Of a DNA stretch of 64,000 nucleotides, positions 8,997-18,789 are shown piece after piece. The number at the start of each line of letters is the position of its first letter. Within the stretch, counting starts at the first letter, position 1. The notes beneath the pieces were generated by a model. It was not told where the DNA came from. It saw only the letters and a program-made list of their open reading frames with translations, and made no database searches. A program made the translations under genes and the position numbers. The stretch comes from an uncultured Pelagibacteraceae bacterium. GTDB taxonomy: Bacteria > Pseudomonadota > Alphaproteobacteria > Pelagibacterales > Pelagibacteraceae. The stretch covers positions 22,277 through 86,276 of the forward strand of contig CABZRN010000004.1 of the NCBI GenBank assembly GCA_902528175.1, read 5' to 3'.

Positions 8997-9908
8997 TCAA
9001 TTTTTATATTTGCCCTTAGATGTTTTTTTTAAATAATTTCCGACAATCGAACCAATTTCTAAAGATTTTCCAACTTTATCAGAATGTTCATAAAAATATC
9101 TAAATTTTCCATCAACAGAAAATAGCTCAGATATTAAAAATAATTTTTTTTTCTTAATATATGAATAAATACCAACTGCTGTACTACAGTCTCCTTTTAA
9201 AATTTTTAAAACTTTTCTCTCTGTCTTTGCTCTTATTGCAGTATTTTTGTGATTAATTTTTCCCAAAAGTTTATTAATTTTATTATCATTTTTTCTAGAT
9301 TGTAGAGAAATTATACCCTGTCCTGCTGCTGGGATGATCTTGTTGCAATCAAATTCTTGTGTAATTAAACTAGTCATCTTCAAGGTATTTAAACCTGCCT
9401 TGGCTAAAACAATTGCATCATATTTCTTTTCGTAAATTTTTTTTATTCTACTATCAATATTTCCTCTTATAAGTTTAAACTTTAAATCAGGCCTCATCAT
9501 TTTTAATTGATATTCTCTTCTAAAAGAAGACGTGCCAATGATGGAATTTTTTTTTAACTTTTCGAAAGATAAATTGTTTTTACTTATAAGTACTTCTCTT
9601 GGAGAATTTCTTTTAAGAAATGTTTTTATGATTAAGCCTGGTGTTTCTTTATATGGAATATCTTTTAATGAGTGAACAGCTATATCAATTTTTTTTGTAA
9701 TCAATTCTTTTTCAATATTCTTCACAAATTCTCCTTTGCCACCAATATCGGAAGTCCTGCAGTTTAAAATTTTATCTCCCTTTGTAACAATTTTTTTTAA
9801 CTCAATTTTTCCATTATAAAATTTTTTAATTTTTCTAATAGCAAGTTCTGCGTATTTGACAGCTAATTTACTTCTTCTAGCTCCTATAATAATTTTTTTT
9901 TTATTCAT
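8997..9908 (-). CDS. hemC: Porphobilinogen deaminase (hydroxymethylbilane synthase)
   Basis: This 303-aa cytosolic enzyme polymerises four porphobilinogens. It shows the substrate-binding start IIIGARRSKLAVKYAELA, the active-site VHSLKDIPY, IGTSSFRREYQL, IRGNIDSR and AAGQGIISLQ. The dipyrromethane-attachment Cys is kept in LKGDCSTAVG near residue 240. Length is normal. It heads the minus-strand hemC-hemD-mscS-yggT-folD run and is divergent from tsaD across 35 bases. Confidence 0.96.
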   Translation of the reverse strand: MNKKKIIIGARRSKLAVKYAELAIRKIKKFYNGKIELKKIVTKGDKILNCRTSDIGGKGEFVKNIEKELITKKIDIAVHSLKDIPYKETPGLIIKTFLKRNSPREVLISKNNLSFEKLKKNSIIGTSSFRREYQLKMMRPDLKFKLIRGNIDSRIKKIYEKKYDAIVLAKAGLNTLKMTSLITQEFDCNKIIPAAGQGIISLQSRKNDNKINKLLGKINHKNTAIRAKTERKVLKILKGDCSTAVGIYSYIKKKKLFLISELFSVDGKFRYFYEHSDKVGKSLEIGSIVGNYLKKTSKGKYKN

Positions 9909-9943
9909 AATATTTAATTTTACCTATATTAATTAGATTATTT

Positions 9944-11011
9944 ATGAAAAAAAAAATACTTATAATGGGCATAGAAACAAGCTGTGATGAGACAGCTGTT
10001 TCAATAATCCAGGATAATGGAACAAAACCACCAAAAATTTTGGCTAATATTGTATCAAGCCAGGAAGAGGTTCATAAGAAATTTGGTGGTGTAGTGCCCG
10101 AGTTGGCAGCAAGAAGTCATTTAGAAAAAATCGAAATGATTACAAAAAAGGCTCTAAAAAAAAGCAGAGTAAAATTAAATAATATAGACGCAATATCGGC
10201 TACAGCAGGCCCTGGTTTAATAGTATGTTTGTCTGTCGGTTTTAATTTTGCAAAATCATTGTCATTAGCTTTAAAAAAACCATTAATCGCTGTAAATCAT
10301 TTAGAAGGTCATGCATTAAGTCCTATGTTTAGGAGTAATATAAAATTTCCTTATTTACTTTTGCTTATTTCAGGCGGACATACTCAGTATCTAGTTGTGA
10401 AAGGTTTAGGGAGATATAAGAGAATAGGTACTACAATTGATGATGCTTTAGGTGAAGCATTTGACAAGACTGCGAAGATATTAGGATTTGGATTTCCCGG
10501 TGGACCAAAAATCGAACAGTATGCAAAAAAAGGAAATCAAAGAAGGTATGTTCTCCCAAAACCAATTATCAATAGAGGGGGTTGTAATCTTTCTTTCGCA
10601 GGGCTTAAAACTGCAGTTTTTAGATCATCCAAAATAATTAAAAATAAACAAGATAAATATGATTTAGCGGCATCGTTTCAAAAAACAATTTCAGATATTA
10701 TTTACAAAAAAACAAAAGTAGCCATTAATGAGTTTAAAAAAAGTTTTAAGGGAAATAAATTAATAGTTGCAGGAGGAGTAGCTGCAAATAAAGAAATAAG
10801 AAAGACGATAAGTGGAATTTGTTTAGAAGAAAAATTTACAGCTATTTTCCCAGAAATAAATCTATGTAGCGATAATGCTGCTATGATTGCAATTGTTGGG
10901 TTAAAAAAATTTAAAAAAAAAGAATTTAACAAACTAGATTTTTCTGTAAATCCTAGATGGCAATTAGATAAAAATGCTAAATTTCTCAAGGGAGCGGGTG
11001 TTCAATTATAA
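9944..11011 (+). CDS. tsaD: tRNA N6-adenosine threonylcarbamoyltransferase
   Basis: The 355-aa ASKHA-fold enzyme of the t6A37 tRNA modification complex (with TsaB, C and E). It has MGIETSCDETAVSI at the N-terminus, KFGGVVPELAARSH, the metal-binding HxxxH in NHLEGHALSP, ISGGHTQYLVV, the GFPGGPKIE loop, and IVAGGVAANKEIR plus CSDNAAMIA near the C-terminus. Length matches the bacterial family. It is divergent from hemC, and its stop overlaps the downstream minus-strand glycosyltransferase by 6 bases. Confidence 0.97.
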   Translation: MKKKILIMGIETSCDETAVSIIQDNGTKPPKILANIVSSQEEVHKKFGGVVPELAARSHLEKIEMITKKALKKSRVKLNNIDAISATAGPGLIVCLSVGFNFAKSLSLALKKPLIAVNHLEGHALSPMFRSNIKFPYLLLLISGGHTQYLVVKGLGRYKRIGTTIDDALGEAFDKTAKILGFGFPGGPKIEQYAKKGNQRRYVLPKPIINRGGCNLSFAGLKTAVFRSSKIIKNKQDKYDLAASFQKTISDIIYKKTKVAINEFKKSFKGNKLIVAGGVAANKEIRKTISGICLEEKFTAIFPEINLCSDNAAMIAIVGLKKFKKKEFNKLDFSVNPRWQLDKNAKFLKGAGVQL

Positions 11012-12982
11012 GTAAATATCTTCTGGATCTTTTTCATTAATATATTTTTCAAATACAATACGGTATGCCTTTTCAAGGTTATGAGTGAAAGATTTATTAT
11101 CAAATAAGGGATTGTTATCTTTAGAAGCAATTAGCTTATTTTTTAATTCATTGAGATATTCTTTATTTTTTGCAATATAAATAGCTTTATCAACATATTC
11201 TTTTTCGTTTTTGGCAATAAGTTCATTTAAACCAGTTGTTTTTAAAAGACTAGAGGCAACTCTACTTTGGAAAGAGTCTCCTTCCAAAGTTAATATTGGT
11301 AACCCTGCCCAAATACAGTCACTGCAGGATGTATGAGCATTATAAGGAAAGGTATCAAGAAATAAGTCTGCATATTTTATTCTCTGAAGATGCTCACTTA
11401 TTGGAACTTTATTACAAAAAATTATTCTTTCAGGATCTATATTTTTATTTTCGAACTCCTTTTTTAAATTTTTTTCTGCATAGTTATTACTAGACATCAA
11501 CCACATAACACTTTTTGGTATCTGATTTAATATTTCTGACCATAATTTAACAATATTAGGCAAAATTTTTTTATTCGTGTTGAAGCAACAAAATATAAAA
11601 TCTTCCACTGGTAAATTTAAATTTTGTTTTGTAAAAATTTTTTCTGAAAGAATTCTATTTTTTTCACTAGGCTGGTAAGAATTTGGGAGATAAATAATTT
11701 TTTCGGAAAAGAACTTTTTATTTTTTTCAGGTATTACAATTTTATCAGCTATTATATAATCTATTTTGTTTGACGCTGTGGTTCCAGGATACCCTAAAAA
11801 GTTTATTTGAATTGGTGCTAATTTGTTAAGAAAAATTCCAAATCTGCTTTCATGTCCACCTGTATGAGCCATTAGGTCTATCGCAATATGGATTTTGAGT
11901 TTTTTAGATAGCGATAATATTTCTTTATCTGATAACTTTGATACATCATAAAATTTGGTAAAAGTTTTCTTTATCCTTAAATAAAACTTATCATTTTCTT
12001 TATGTTTATTACTTAAGTAAAAACCATATATTTCATATTTAGATTTGTCGTGAGTCTCTAACATTTCAGCTATTAAATGACCGATTGGATGGTCTCTGAA
12101 ATCAGCAGAAAAATATCCAATATTTATTTTTGAATTTTTTTCAAAACTTTGTGGCTTACATTGATTAACATTTACATCATATTGTTTGTTCCATATTTTG
12201 GTGGCTTTATTAAGAAGTTCAGAAGAGTCAAATAACGTTGAAACTAACAGAGGATCAGCTATTTCTTTTTCCTCATTAATTTTATTTTTTAAATCATCAA
12301 GGTCTCTTTCTAATCCATCCCAACTACAATTTTTTAATTTATCGTTAACAACATTCCCTAAAACAAATGGAAATTCTGGATCAATCATTAATATAGTTTT
12401 ATAAGTATTTATCGACTGATAATTCATTCCTAACTCTGAAAGGATTTGTGCTTTTTTATAATAAAGATCAGTTTCCTTAGGATGATAAGGAATTACTTTT
12501 TCCAAAAAAATTAAATATTCTTCTTTCGCATTCATTTTTGATAAAATTTTAAGTTTATTTTTTATAGTTGGTAAATGACCAGGTTTTAAATCAAGAGCTT
12601 TATTCAACTTTACTAATGACTCTTCATACATACCTTTTTCAAAAAAAATTTCGCTGAGCGTATAGTAGGTTTCAAAAAAGTTAGGTTTTAGTTTTAATGC
12701 CTTATTTAGATATTTTATGGCTTCATCAAATTTTTTAATTTTTGATAGTGCATTACCAAGATTATTTAGACCATCAACAAATTTTGGTTCAATTATTATT
12801 GCCTTCTCCCATTGATCTATGGCTTTTTCATAATTATTTAGATTAAAAAATACAAAGCCGTAAATGTGTAAAAACTCCACATTCTTATCGAAATGTTTTT
12901 TTATGTCATCGCATTTTATTTTGGCCTCTTTGAATTTGCTAACTTTTATTAAGTTTAATATTTCAGTAATTTTATCTCTCAT
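11006..12982 (-). CDS. TPR / SPINDLY-type GT41 O-linked glycosyltransferase
   Basis: The 658-aa protein has five or more N-terminal tetratricopeptide repeats (about residues 1-210; YEKAIDQWEKAIIIEPKFVD and NLGNALSKIKKFDEAIKYL are clear). The catalytic part resembles bacterial O-GlcNAc transferase: INIGYFSADFRDHPIGHLI, the AIDLMAHTGGHESRFGIF helix, INFLGYPGTTASNKIDYII, and DTFPYNAHTSCSDCIWAGLP. It probably transfers a hexose or HexNAc in the cytoplasm; the acceptor is unknown. It differs from the 4.4-kb paralogue in having the full HTGG and GYPGTT motifs. It is divergent from the EVE gene by 46 bases and overlaps tsaD tail to tail by 6. Confidence 0.88.
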   Translation of the reverse strand: MRDKITEILNLIKVSKFKEAKIKCDDIKKHFDKNVEFLHIYGFVFFNLNNYEKAIDQWEKAIIIEPKFVDGLNNLGNALSKIKKFDEAIKYLNKALKLKPNFFETYYTLSEIFFEKGMYEESLVKLNKALDLKPGHLPTIKNKLKILSKMNAKEEYLIFLEKVIPYHPKETDLYYKKAQILSELGMNYQSINTYKTILMIDPEFPFVLGNVVNDKLKNCSWDGLERDLDDLKNKINEEKEIADPLLVSTLFDSSELLNKATKIWNKQYDVNVNQCKPQSFEKNSKINIGYFSADFRDHPIGHLIAEMLETHDKSKYEIYGFYLSNKHKENDKFYLRIKKTFTKFYDVSKLSDKEILSLSKKLKIHIAIDLMAHTGGHESRFGIFLNKLAPIQINFLGYPGTTASNKIDYIIADKIVIPEKNKKFFSEKIIYLPNSYQPSEKNRILSEKIFTKQNLNLPVEDFIFCCFNTNKKILPNIVKLWSEILNQIPKSVMWLMSSNNYAEKNLKKEFENKNIDPERIIFCNKVPISEHLQRIKYADLFLDTFPYNAHTSCSDCIWAGLPILTLEGDSFQSRVASSLLKTTGLNELIAKNEKEYVDKAIYIAKNKEYLNELKNKLIASKDNNPLFDNKSFTHNLEKAYRIVFEKYINEKDPEDIYL

Positions 12983-13028
12983 ATTTTTTCATTTTAAGGT
13001 AAATTTGAATAAAAAAAAACTATTCAAA

Positions 13029-13481
13029 ATGAATTACTGGTTAATCAAATCAGAACCTGACGTATGGTCTATTGATCAACAAATTAAAGCTGGAGCTAAA
13101 GGTGCGATTTGGGATGGAGTAAGAAATCATCAAGCAGCTAAAAATTTAAGAAATATGAAAACTGGTGATCTTTGTTTTTTTTATCATTCTAACATAGGCA
13201 AAGAAATTGTCGGTATTGTAAAAGTTGTAAAGGAAGCCTTTATCGATCCAACGGATAAAATGAAAAAATTTGTTGCAGTGAGAGTTGAGATCGAAAAAAA
13301 ATTTAAAAATCCAGTGAGTTTAGAAAATATAAAGAAAATTGATCATCTAAATCAATTACCCCTTGTAAAACAAAGCAGATTATCAGTAATGCCTATTGAC
13401 TCTAAAAGCTGGAAGATTTTAAATAATATGAGTAATATAAAAACAAACTATGACAAAAAAATCAAAAAAAAGAAAAACTAA
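13029..13481 (+). CDS. EVE-domain (YTH/PUA-related) protein
   Basis: Starting at ATG 13029 the product is 150 aa and opens with [15 protein letters not shown], the classic EVE start. It continues with [33 protein letters not shown] and [12 protein letters not shown], all diagnostic. The frame stays open upstream to 12864, but that part lacks family similarity and lies inside the divergent gene's coding strand, so it is not used. EVE domains bind modified bases in DNA or RNA; the target here is unknown. Its last 32 bases overlap the acs reading frame. Confidence 0.93.
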   Translation: MNYWLIKSEPDVWSIDQQIKAGAKGAIWDGVRNHQAAKNLRNMKTGDLCFFYHSNIGKEIVGIVKVVKEAFIDPTDKMKKFVAVRVEIEKKFKNPVSLENIKKIDHLNQLPLVKQSRLSVMPIDSKSWKILNNMSNIKTNYDKKIKKKKN

Positions 13482-15516
13482 GCGAAAAGCAAAGAAAAAA
13501 TATAGATCTAAATCTATATCTAGAAAAATTAAAGGATATAAAAAAAAAGTAAAGAAATTAAAAACGAAAGATAACAAATCATCAGAAAAAATTTATAAAG
13601 TTAAGTCTGAATGGTTAAACAAGGCTTTAGTTAGTAAAACTGCCTACGAAAAAAAGTATAGTCATTCTATTAAAGATAACGACGGATTTTGGAGAAAAGA
13701 AGGAAAAAGAGTTACATGGATTAAGCCATACACCAAAATTAAAGATGTAAAATACAGTAGTTCGGATGTAAACATCAAATGGTTTTACGATGGCACTCTA
13801 AATGCATCAGCTAATTGCATAGATAGACATTTAAAAAATAACAAAGATAAAACTGCAATTATGTGGGTTGGAGATGATCCAAAAGCACAAAAGAAAATTT
13901 CATATAAACAATTACATAACGAAGTGTGTAAAATTGCAAATGGCTTAAAAGAAATTGGAGTTCAAAAGGGCGATAGAGTTACTATTTATTTAACGATGAT
14001 ACCAGAGCTAGCTTATACCATGTTAGCTTGTGCTAGAATTGGTGCAATCCATTCAATAATTTTTGGTGGATTCTCACCTGACAGCATTGCTGGGCGTATA
14101 AATGATTGTGAGTCTGATTACGTGGTTACAGCTGACGAAGGAATTAGGGGTGGAAAAACAATACCTTTAAAATCAATTACGGATGAAGCTTTGATGAGTT
14201 GTCCCAATGTAAAAAAATGTGTTGTGATTAAACGAACAGGTAATGATGTGAGTTGGGACAGTAGTCGAGATGTTTGGTATCATGATATTACTAAAAATGT
14301 TTCCACGTACTGCGAGCCAGAGGAAATGAATGCTGAAGATCCTCTTTTCATTTTATATACGTCTGGATCTACAGGAAAACCAAAGGGAGTTCTACATACA
14401 ACAGGGGGTTATCTAGTTTATGCATCGATGACACATCAATACATTTTTAATTATAAGCCAAAAGATATTTATTGGTGCACAGCGGATATTGGCTGGGTAA
14501 CAGGTCATAGTTACATAATATATGGACCACTCGCTAATGGTGCTACAACATTAATGTTTGAGGGTATACCAACTTATCCTGACTCTTCAAGATGGTGGCA
14601 GATTGTTGATAAATATAAGGTTAATATATTTTACACAGCGCCAACCGCTATAAGAGCCTTGATGAGAGAAGGGGATAAACCTGTCAAAAAAACTTCAAGA
14701 AAAACACTTAAATTACTTGGTACGGTTGGTGAACCGATAAATCCAGAGGCATGGGAATGGTATTATAAAACTGTTGGTGACTCTAGATGCCCTATAGTTG
14801 ACACATGGTGGCAAACAGAAACTGGAGGAATTTTAATAAGTCCACAAACTGGTGCAATAGATCTTAAACCAGGGTCTGCTACAAAACCTTTCTATGGAAT
14901 TAAACCTGTAATAGTCGATAAAAACGGAAAAGTATTAAAAGGAGAAGCTCAAGGAAGATTGTGTATCGCTCAATCATGGCCTGGGCAGATGAGGACAGTT
15001 TACGGAGATCATAATAGATTTATCGAGACATATTTTTCACAATTTGATGGAAAGTATTTTACTGGAGATGGATGCAGAAGAGATAAAGATGGATATTATT
15101 GGATAACAGGTAGAGTTGATGATGTAATAATTGTATCTGGTCATAATCTAGGCACAGCTGAAATTGAAAGTGCATTCGTTGCACATCCAAAAGTAGCTGA
15201 GGCTGCAGTAGTTGGGTATCCTCATGATATAAAAGGTAACGGTCTTTATTGCTACGTAACTCTTAATGTAGGTGAAAAAGCGGATGGTGATTTAGAGAGA
15301 GAATTAAAGTTATGGGTTAGAAAACAAATCGGTCCAATTGCAACACCTGATTTAATACATTTTTCTCCTGGATTACCAAAAACCAGATCTGGAAAAATAA
15401 TGAGAAGAATTTTAAGGAAGATTGCGGCAAACGAACATGATCAACTTGGTGATACAACAACTTTAGCTGACCCAAGTGTTGTACAAAGTTTAGTTGATGA
15501 GAGAAAAAATGTTTAA
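13450..15516 (+). CDS. acs: Acetyl-CoA synthetase with basic N-terminal extension
   Basis: The 688-aa AMP-forming enzyme converts acetate, ATP and CoA to acetyl-CoA. The core is complete: [19 protein letters not shown] (AMP loop), [32 protein letters not shown], and the C-terminal [13 protein letters not shown], whose Lys is the usual acetylation target. The Acs fold aligns from about residue 45 ([18 protein letters not shown]). Residues 1-45 are an added Lys/Arg-rich stretch ([18 protein letters not shown] and onward) whose first codons overlap the EVE gene. No other ATG lies between it and the core, so the extension appears to be translated. A role near the downstream symporter pair (16.2-18.3 kb) fits acetate uptake and activation. 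Confidence 0.95.
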   Translation: MTKKSKKRKTKRKAKKKYRSKSISRKIKGYKKKVKKLKTKDNKSSEKIYKVKSEWLNKALVSKTAYEKKYSHSIKDNDGFWRKEGKRVTWIKPYTKIKDVKYSSSDVNIKWFYDGTLNASANCIDRHLKNNKDKTAIMWVGDDPKAQKKISYKQLHNEVCKIANGLKEIGVQKGDRVTIYLTMIPELAYTMLACARIGAIHSIIFGGFSPDSIAGRINDCESDYVVTADEGIRGGKTIPLKSITDEALMSCPNVKKCVVIKRTGNDVSWDSSRDVWYHDITKNVSTYCEPEEMNAEDPLFILYTSGSTGKPKGVLHTTGGYLVYASMTHQYIFNYKPKDIYWCTADIGWVTGHSYIIYGPLANGATTLMFEGIPTYPDSSRWWQIVDKYKVNIFYTAPTAIRALMREGDKPVKKTSRKTLKLLGTVGEPINPEAWEWYYKTVGDSRCPIVDTWWQTETGGILISPQTGAIDLKPGSATKPFYGIKPVIVDKNGKVLKGEAQGRLCIAQSWPGQMRTVYGDHNRFIETYFSQFDGKYFTGDGCRRDKDGYYWITGRVDDVIIVSGHNLGTAEIESAFVAHPKVAEAAVVGYPHDIKGNGLYCYVTLNVGEKADGDLERELKLWVRKQIGPIATPDLIHFSPGLPKTRSGKIMRRILRKIAANEHDQLGDTTTLADPSVVQSLVDERKNV

Positions 15517-16139
15517 AACTTTATAAGTTTTATAAATTCATCTTTAATATTATCCCACTTAAGTATCATAGAGTTCAAAACAATTTTTCTGTCTAAAGTC
15601 TTTAATTCCTCTGCTATGGGAGCCCATTTATAAAGAGCTAGTGCACTAGGATTAAACGGAAGTGAGTTATAATACTTTTTCCAATCAATTTTTTCATATC
15701 TTTCAAAAAAAGTTTTTTTTCCGTGGGTTGCTATGTCTTCTGGCATACCATTCTTAATTTCTTCATCAATAATTGTTTCGTAAATTCTTTTGGATTTTTC
15801 AAAATCATTAAGATTAAAATTGTTATGAATATATGAAAATGTGAAGAAAGTTAAATCTTGTAAAGAGATTATATAGATGTTCCATTTTGCTAAATTAATT
15901 GAATCAATAAAAACATCATTATCAAAATGTAAAACATATTTGGTGCCCATTCTTGTTTTTAAATAATTGTACAAAGTTACTTGGGTAACCCAAGCAGATT
16001 TTTTTTGGATAAATTGTTCGAGATCCAAAAAATTTTTAATTTTTTTTTTAGGCAAAATTCCCTTGAACATTGCCAATAGATAGACCTTGAAATCCTCTAA
16101 TTTTATATCTTTGAGATTGAATCTATATTTTAGAGCCAT
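15513..16139 (-). CDS. Conserved protein of unknown function beside acs
   Basis: A 208-aa, probably cytosolic protein with no signal peptide or membrane helix. Striking segments are [39 protein letters not shown] and [18 protein letters not shown] near the middle, then [20 protein letters not shown] recall similar proteins in other alphaproteobacteria but know no established function. It lies between acs and the symporter pair on the opposite strand and overlaps the acs stop by 4 bases. The 118 bases upstream of it also hold the symporter promoter, so co-regulation with acetate uptake is possible. Confidence 0.75.
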   Translation of the reverse strand: MALKYRFNLKDIKLEDFKVYLLAMFKGILPKKKIKNFLDLEQFIQKKSAWVTQVTLYNYLKTRMGTKYVLHFDNDVFIDSINLAKWNIYIISLQDLTFFTFSYIHNNFNLNDFEKSKRIYETIIDEEIKNGMPEDIATHGKKTFFERYEKIDWKKYYNSLPFNPSALALYKWAPIAEELKTLDRKIVLNSMILKWDNIKDEFIKLIKF

Positions 16140-16257
16140 ATGTATACTAAAAGTTGTAATATATTATAAAATAACAAAAAATACGAGAATTTTAGGGGTT
16201 CCAATATTTTTCATAATGAGTAATCTTTCGTTTTTTAACCTATAGGGAGGGAAAAAA

Positions 16258-16521
16258 ATGTCAAAACAAGCACAACATTGGGAAAAGACTAGAGGCCTGC
16301 TTTTTGTAACGCTAGCTATCTGGTTCGTTTTCTCTATTGGCATCTTCCTCTTCGGTGCCGAAATGGAAGCATCATCTATAAGACCTTTTGGATATCCATT
16401 GTCATATTATATGACATGTCAAGGTTCTCTTGGAATTTTCGTAATACTAATTTTTTGGTTTGCGGGAAGACAAGAAAAGATTGATGAAGAGTTCGGCTTT
16501 TCTGAAAGAGAGGATGACTAA
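16258..16521 (+). CDS. DUF4212 small subunit of sodium:solute symporter
   Basis: The 87-aa membrane protein has two hydrophobic helices (LLFVTLAIWFVFSIGIFLFG and SLGIFVILIFWFAGRQ) and begins QAQHWEKTRGLLFV, matching the DUF4212 'symporter small subunit' family. Members sit next to VC_2705-type SSS transporters, as here. The start is fixed by a strong Shine-Dalgarno, GGGAGG at 16245-16250, seven bases before the ATG. Its stop overlaps the transporter start by one base (TAATG), so the two are translated together. Confidence 0.93.
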   Translation: MSKQAQHWEKTRGLLFVTLAIWFVFSIGIFLFGAEMEASSIRPFGYPLSYYMTCQGSLGIFVILIFWFAGRQEKIDEEFGFSEREDD

Positions 16522-18341
16522 TGTTTAAGGGTAATTTTATAAACAATCTCCCCAAGATTTATGGAACATACACCGGTGGTTTCATAGTTTTCATAATCTT
16601 GATGGCGATTGGAGAACAAGCTGGAATGTCTGCAAAAGTAATTGGTATTTGCTTTGTAGCATTTACAGTTTTAATTTATGCACTAATTGGTTACCTATCT
16701 CGTACAATTCAAGTTGATGCATACTATCTAGCTGGAAGACAAGTTCCAACAGTGTTCAACGGTATGGCTACAGCAGCAGACTGGATGTCTGGTGCTTCAT
16801 TCGTTGCGATGGCTGGAGGAATTTACTTCAAAGGCTATGGTTATATGGCGCTACTTGTTGGTTGGACGGGTGGATACGTACTAGTTGCTTCGCTACTTGC
16901 ACCATATTTAAGAAAATTTGGTTGCTACACAGTTCCAGATTTCATCGGAACTAGATATGGCGGAAACTTAGCTAGACTATCTGCGGTAATAGTCTTAACA
17001 GTTGCATCATTCACTTATGTGACAGCGCAGATTAATGCTACAGGAACAATTGCATCAGTTGCACTTGATATTCCTTTTAACATTGCTGTTTACGTAGGAT
17101 TAGCAAGTATATTGATGTGTTCAATGCTTGGTGGAATGAGAGCGGTTACATGGACACAAGTAGCACAATACATTGTATTGATTATAGCTTACTTGATACC
17201 TGTATTCTGGATCAGTAACAAAATGGGTGCTGGAGTATTTCCACACTTAATGTTAGCAGATGAAGTCGCAAGAATTGCTGAGTTAGAAGCTCAGTTTGGT
17301 CTTGGCGAAATCAAAAATTCTGCAGCTGATTTAAAACAGGTTCCTAAAGGCTTAGCAGGTATAACTAAAGCGCACTCTGAAGTTAACACTACACCTTGGA
17401 AATTTATTTCATTAGCGGTTTGTATGATGGCTGGAACAGCTTCATTACCACACGTTATGATGAGATATTTTACTACTCCAAGTGTAAAAGCTGCTAGAAG
17501 ATCAGTAGGTTGGTCACTATTCTTTATATTCCTACTTTATTCATCAGCTCCAATGTTAGCTACATTATCTAAACTATCGTTAATGGATCCAAACTTAGCA
17601 ACAGGAATTATTGGTAAGTCAATTTCTGAAGTTCAAGCAATTGACTGGTATCAAAACTGGAACCAAGCAAACTTAATGTTTGTAAGCGACTTTAACGGAA
17701 ATGGAACGCTCGAATTAAACGAGTTCTTCATGGGTGGTAAAGCCGTTGTATTGGCAACTCCAGAGATAGCAGGATTACCATATGTAATTTCTGGTCTAGT
17801 TGCTGCTGGAGGTATGGCTGCTGCCATGTCAACAGCTGACGGATTAGTGTTAGCGATATCTAATGCATTATCTCACGACATTTACTACAAGATGATTAAC
17901 CCCAAAGCGGAAACAGCTAAAAGATTGTTAATCGCAAGGGTATTACTTGTATTAATTGGTTTCGCTGGAGCAACAATTGCAGCTCTTGAAATTCAAGGTA
18001 TCTTAGGTTCGGTTATCTGGGCTTTTGACTTTGCGATGTCAGGATTATTCTTCCCACTTGTACTAGGAGTATGGTGGAAGAGAGCAAATGCTCAGGGAGC
18101 GGTAGCGGGAATGCTAGGAGGATTAGCCGCTGGTACAGCATACTTAATTGCTGTAAGAAGTGGTTACCCTGGTTTCTTAGATATTACTCAGTTAACATTT
18201 GGTATAGTTGGATCAGTAGTAAGCTTAGTACTTATGGTCGTAGTCAGCTTGGCAACTAAAGCGCCAGACGCAGCTACTCAAAAAATGGTAGACGAAGTTC
18301 GTGTACCAAGTGGTAAAGCGATACTAGGAAGACAACACTAA
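16521..18341 (+). CDS. Sodium:solute symporter family protein (VC_2705-like, probable acetate/carboxylate uptake)
   Basis: The 606-aa polytopic inner-membrane transporter has about 13 hydrophobic segments. Typical SSS motifs are YYLAGRQVPTVFNGMATAAD, WMSGASFVAMAGGIYFKGYG, the Na-site region ASLPHVMMRYFTTPSVKAAR and GGMAAAMSTADGLVLAISNA. A long hydrophilic insert lies near residues 245-290. The DUF4212 partner and nearby acs point to acetate or another short carboxylate, but the substrate is inferred. Codon choice is richer in G and C than in neighbouring genes, which suggests high expression. A strong intrinsic terminator follows 11 bases after the stop. Confidence 0.92.
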   Translation: MFKGNFINNLPKIYGTYTGGFIVFIILMAIGEQAGMSAKVIGICFVAFTVLIYALIGYLSRTIQVDAYYLAGRQVPTVFNGMATAADWMSGASFVAMAGGIYFKGYGYMALLVGWTGGYVLVASLLAPYLRKFGCYTVPDFIGTRYGGNLARLSAVIVLTVASFTYVTAQINATGTIASVALDIPFNIAVYVGLASILMCSMLGGMRAVTWTQVAQYIVLIIAYLIPVFWISNKMGAGVFPHLMLADEVARIAELEAQFGLGEIKNSAADLKQVPKGLAGITKAHSEVNTTPWKFISLAVCMMAGTASLPHVMMRYFTTPSVKAARRSVGWSLFFIFLLYSSAPMLATLSKLSLMDPNLATGIIGKSISEVQAIDWYQNWNQANLMFVSDFNGNGTLELNEFFMGGKAVVLATPEIAGLPYVISGLVAAGGMAAAMSTADGLVLAISNALSHDIYYKMINPKAETAKRLLIARVLLVLIGFAGATIAALEIQGILGSVIWAFDFAMSGLFFPLVLGVWWKRANAQGAVAGMLGGLAAGTAYLIAVRSGYPGFLDITQLTFGIVGSVVSLVLMVVVSLATKAPDAATQKMVDEVRVPSGKAILGRQH

Positions 18342-18352
18342 TTACTTAATTT

Positions 18353-18390
18353 TTAAGGGGCGAGAATTTATCGCCCCTTAACTTTTTTTC
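18353..18390 (+). terminator. Intrinsic terminator of the symporter operon
   Basis: A perfect 11-bp stem (18353-18363 pairs with 18371-18381, TTAAGGGGCGA with TCGCCCCTTAA) has a 7-base loop and is followed by CTTTTTTT at 18382-18389. It ends the DUF4212-symporter transcript. It is one of only two strong Rho-independent terminators I see in the window, both after genes that look highly expressed. Confidence 0.92.
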
Positions 18391-18396
18391 TCAGAC

Positions 18397-18747
18397 ATGT
18401 ACGCAAATTTTCACCCAATGATTTACCTAATTGACTACGTCATGGGTATGATCATGTGGACCTTAATTGGTAGAGTTGCAATGAACATATTTCAAAGGGA
18501 AGACTCTAGTTTCTTCTTTATGAAAGTTTTTGTTAAATTAACTGATCCTTTTATAACAATGTTTAGATTTATAACCCCATCCTTCATCATAAAACCTTTG
18601 GTTCCTTTATATGTTGCCTGGTTTTTCTATATGTTCAGATTTTATCTAATGCCTTACTTAATGGGTTATTCGGTAATGGGTATGCTTTCTTTTCCATTGG
18701 AAAGTGAAATTGCGTCTCAAATTTATCAAATATTTGGTAAAAAATAA
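18397..18747 (+). CDS. Small YggT-like integral membrane protein
   Basis: The 116-aa protein has two or three hydrophobic helices. The order is helix (IYLIDYVMGMIMWTLIGRVA), hydrophilic NIFQREDSS, a KLTDPFITMFRFITP loop, and a second helix (VPLYVAWFFYMFRFYLMP). The TDP-F-x4-R-x-I-x-P loop resembles the TEPfl-x-iR-x-lP loop of YggT proteins, so this may be a distant relative; I am not certain. It starts 6 bases beyond the terminator T-tract, so it needs its own promoter or read-through, and it precedes rpe by 42 bases. Confidence 0.75.
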   Translation: MYANFHPMIYLIDYVMGMIMWTLIGRVAMNIFQREDSSFFFMKVFVKLTDPFITMFRFITPSFIIKPLVPLYVAWFFYMFRFYLMPYLMGYSVMGMLSFPLESEIASQIYQIFGKK

Positions 18748-18789
18748 TTCAAAAAAAAAACAAAAATTGATACTAGTAAATAAGTATCA

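Noticed and set aside
12864..13028. Extended N-terminus for the EVE protein
   Set aside because: The added 55 residues lie over the divergent glycosyltransferase gene, and the EVE fold starts precisely at ATG 13029.
15515..15531. Hairpin terminator between acs and the convergent unknown gene
   Set aside because: AAAACTT-TAT-AAGTTTT is a palindrome, but it holds a single G-C pair and a 3-base loop; it is too weak to call a terminator.
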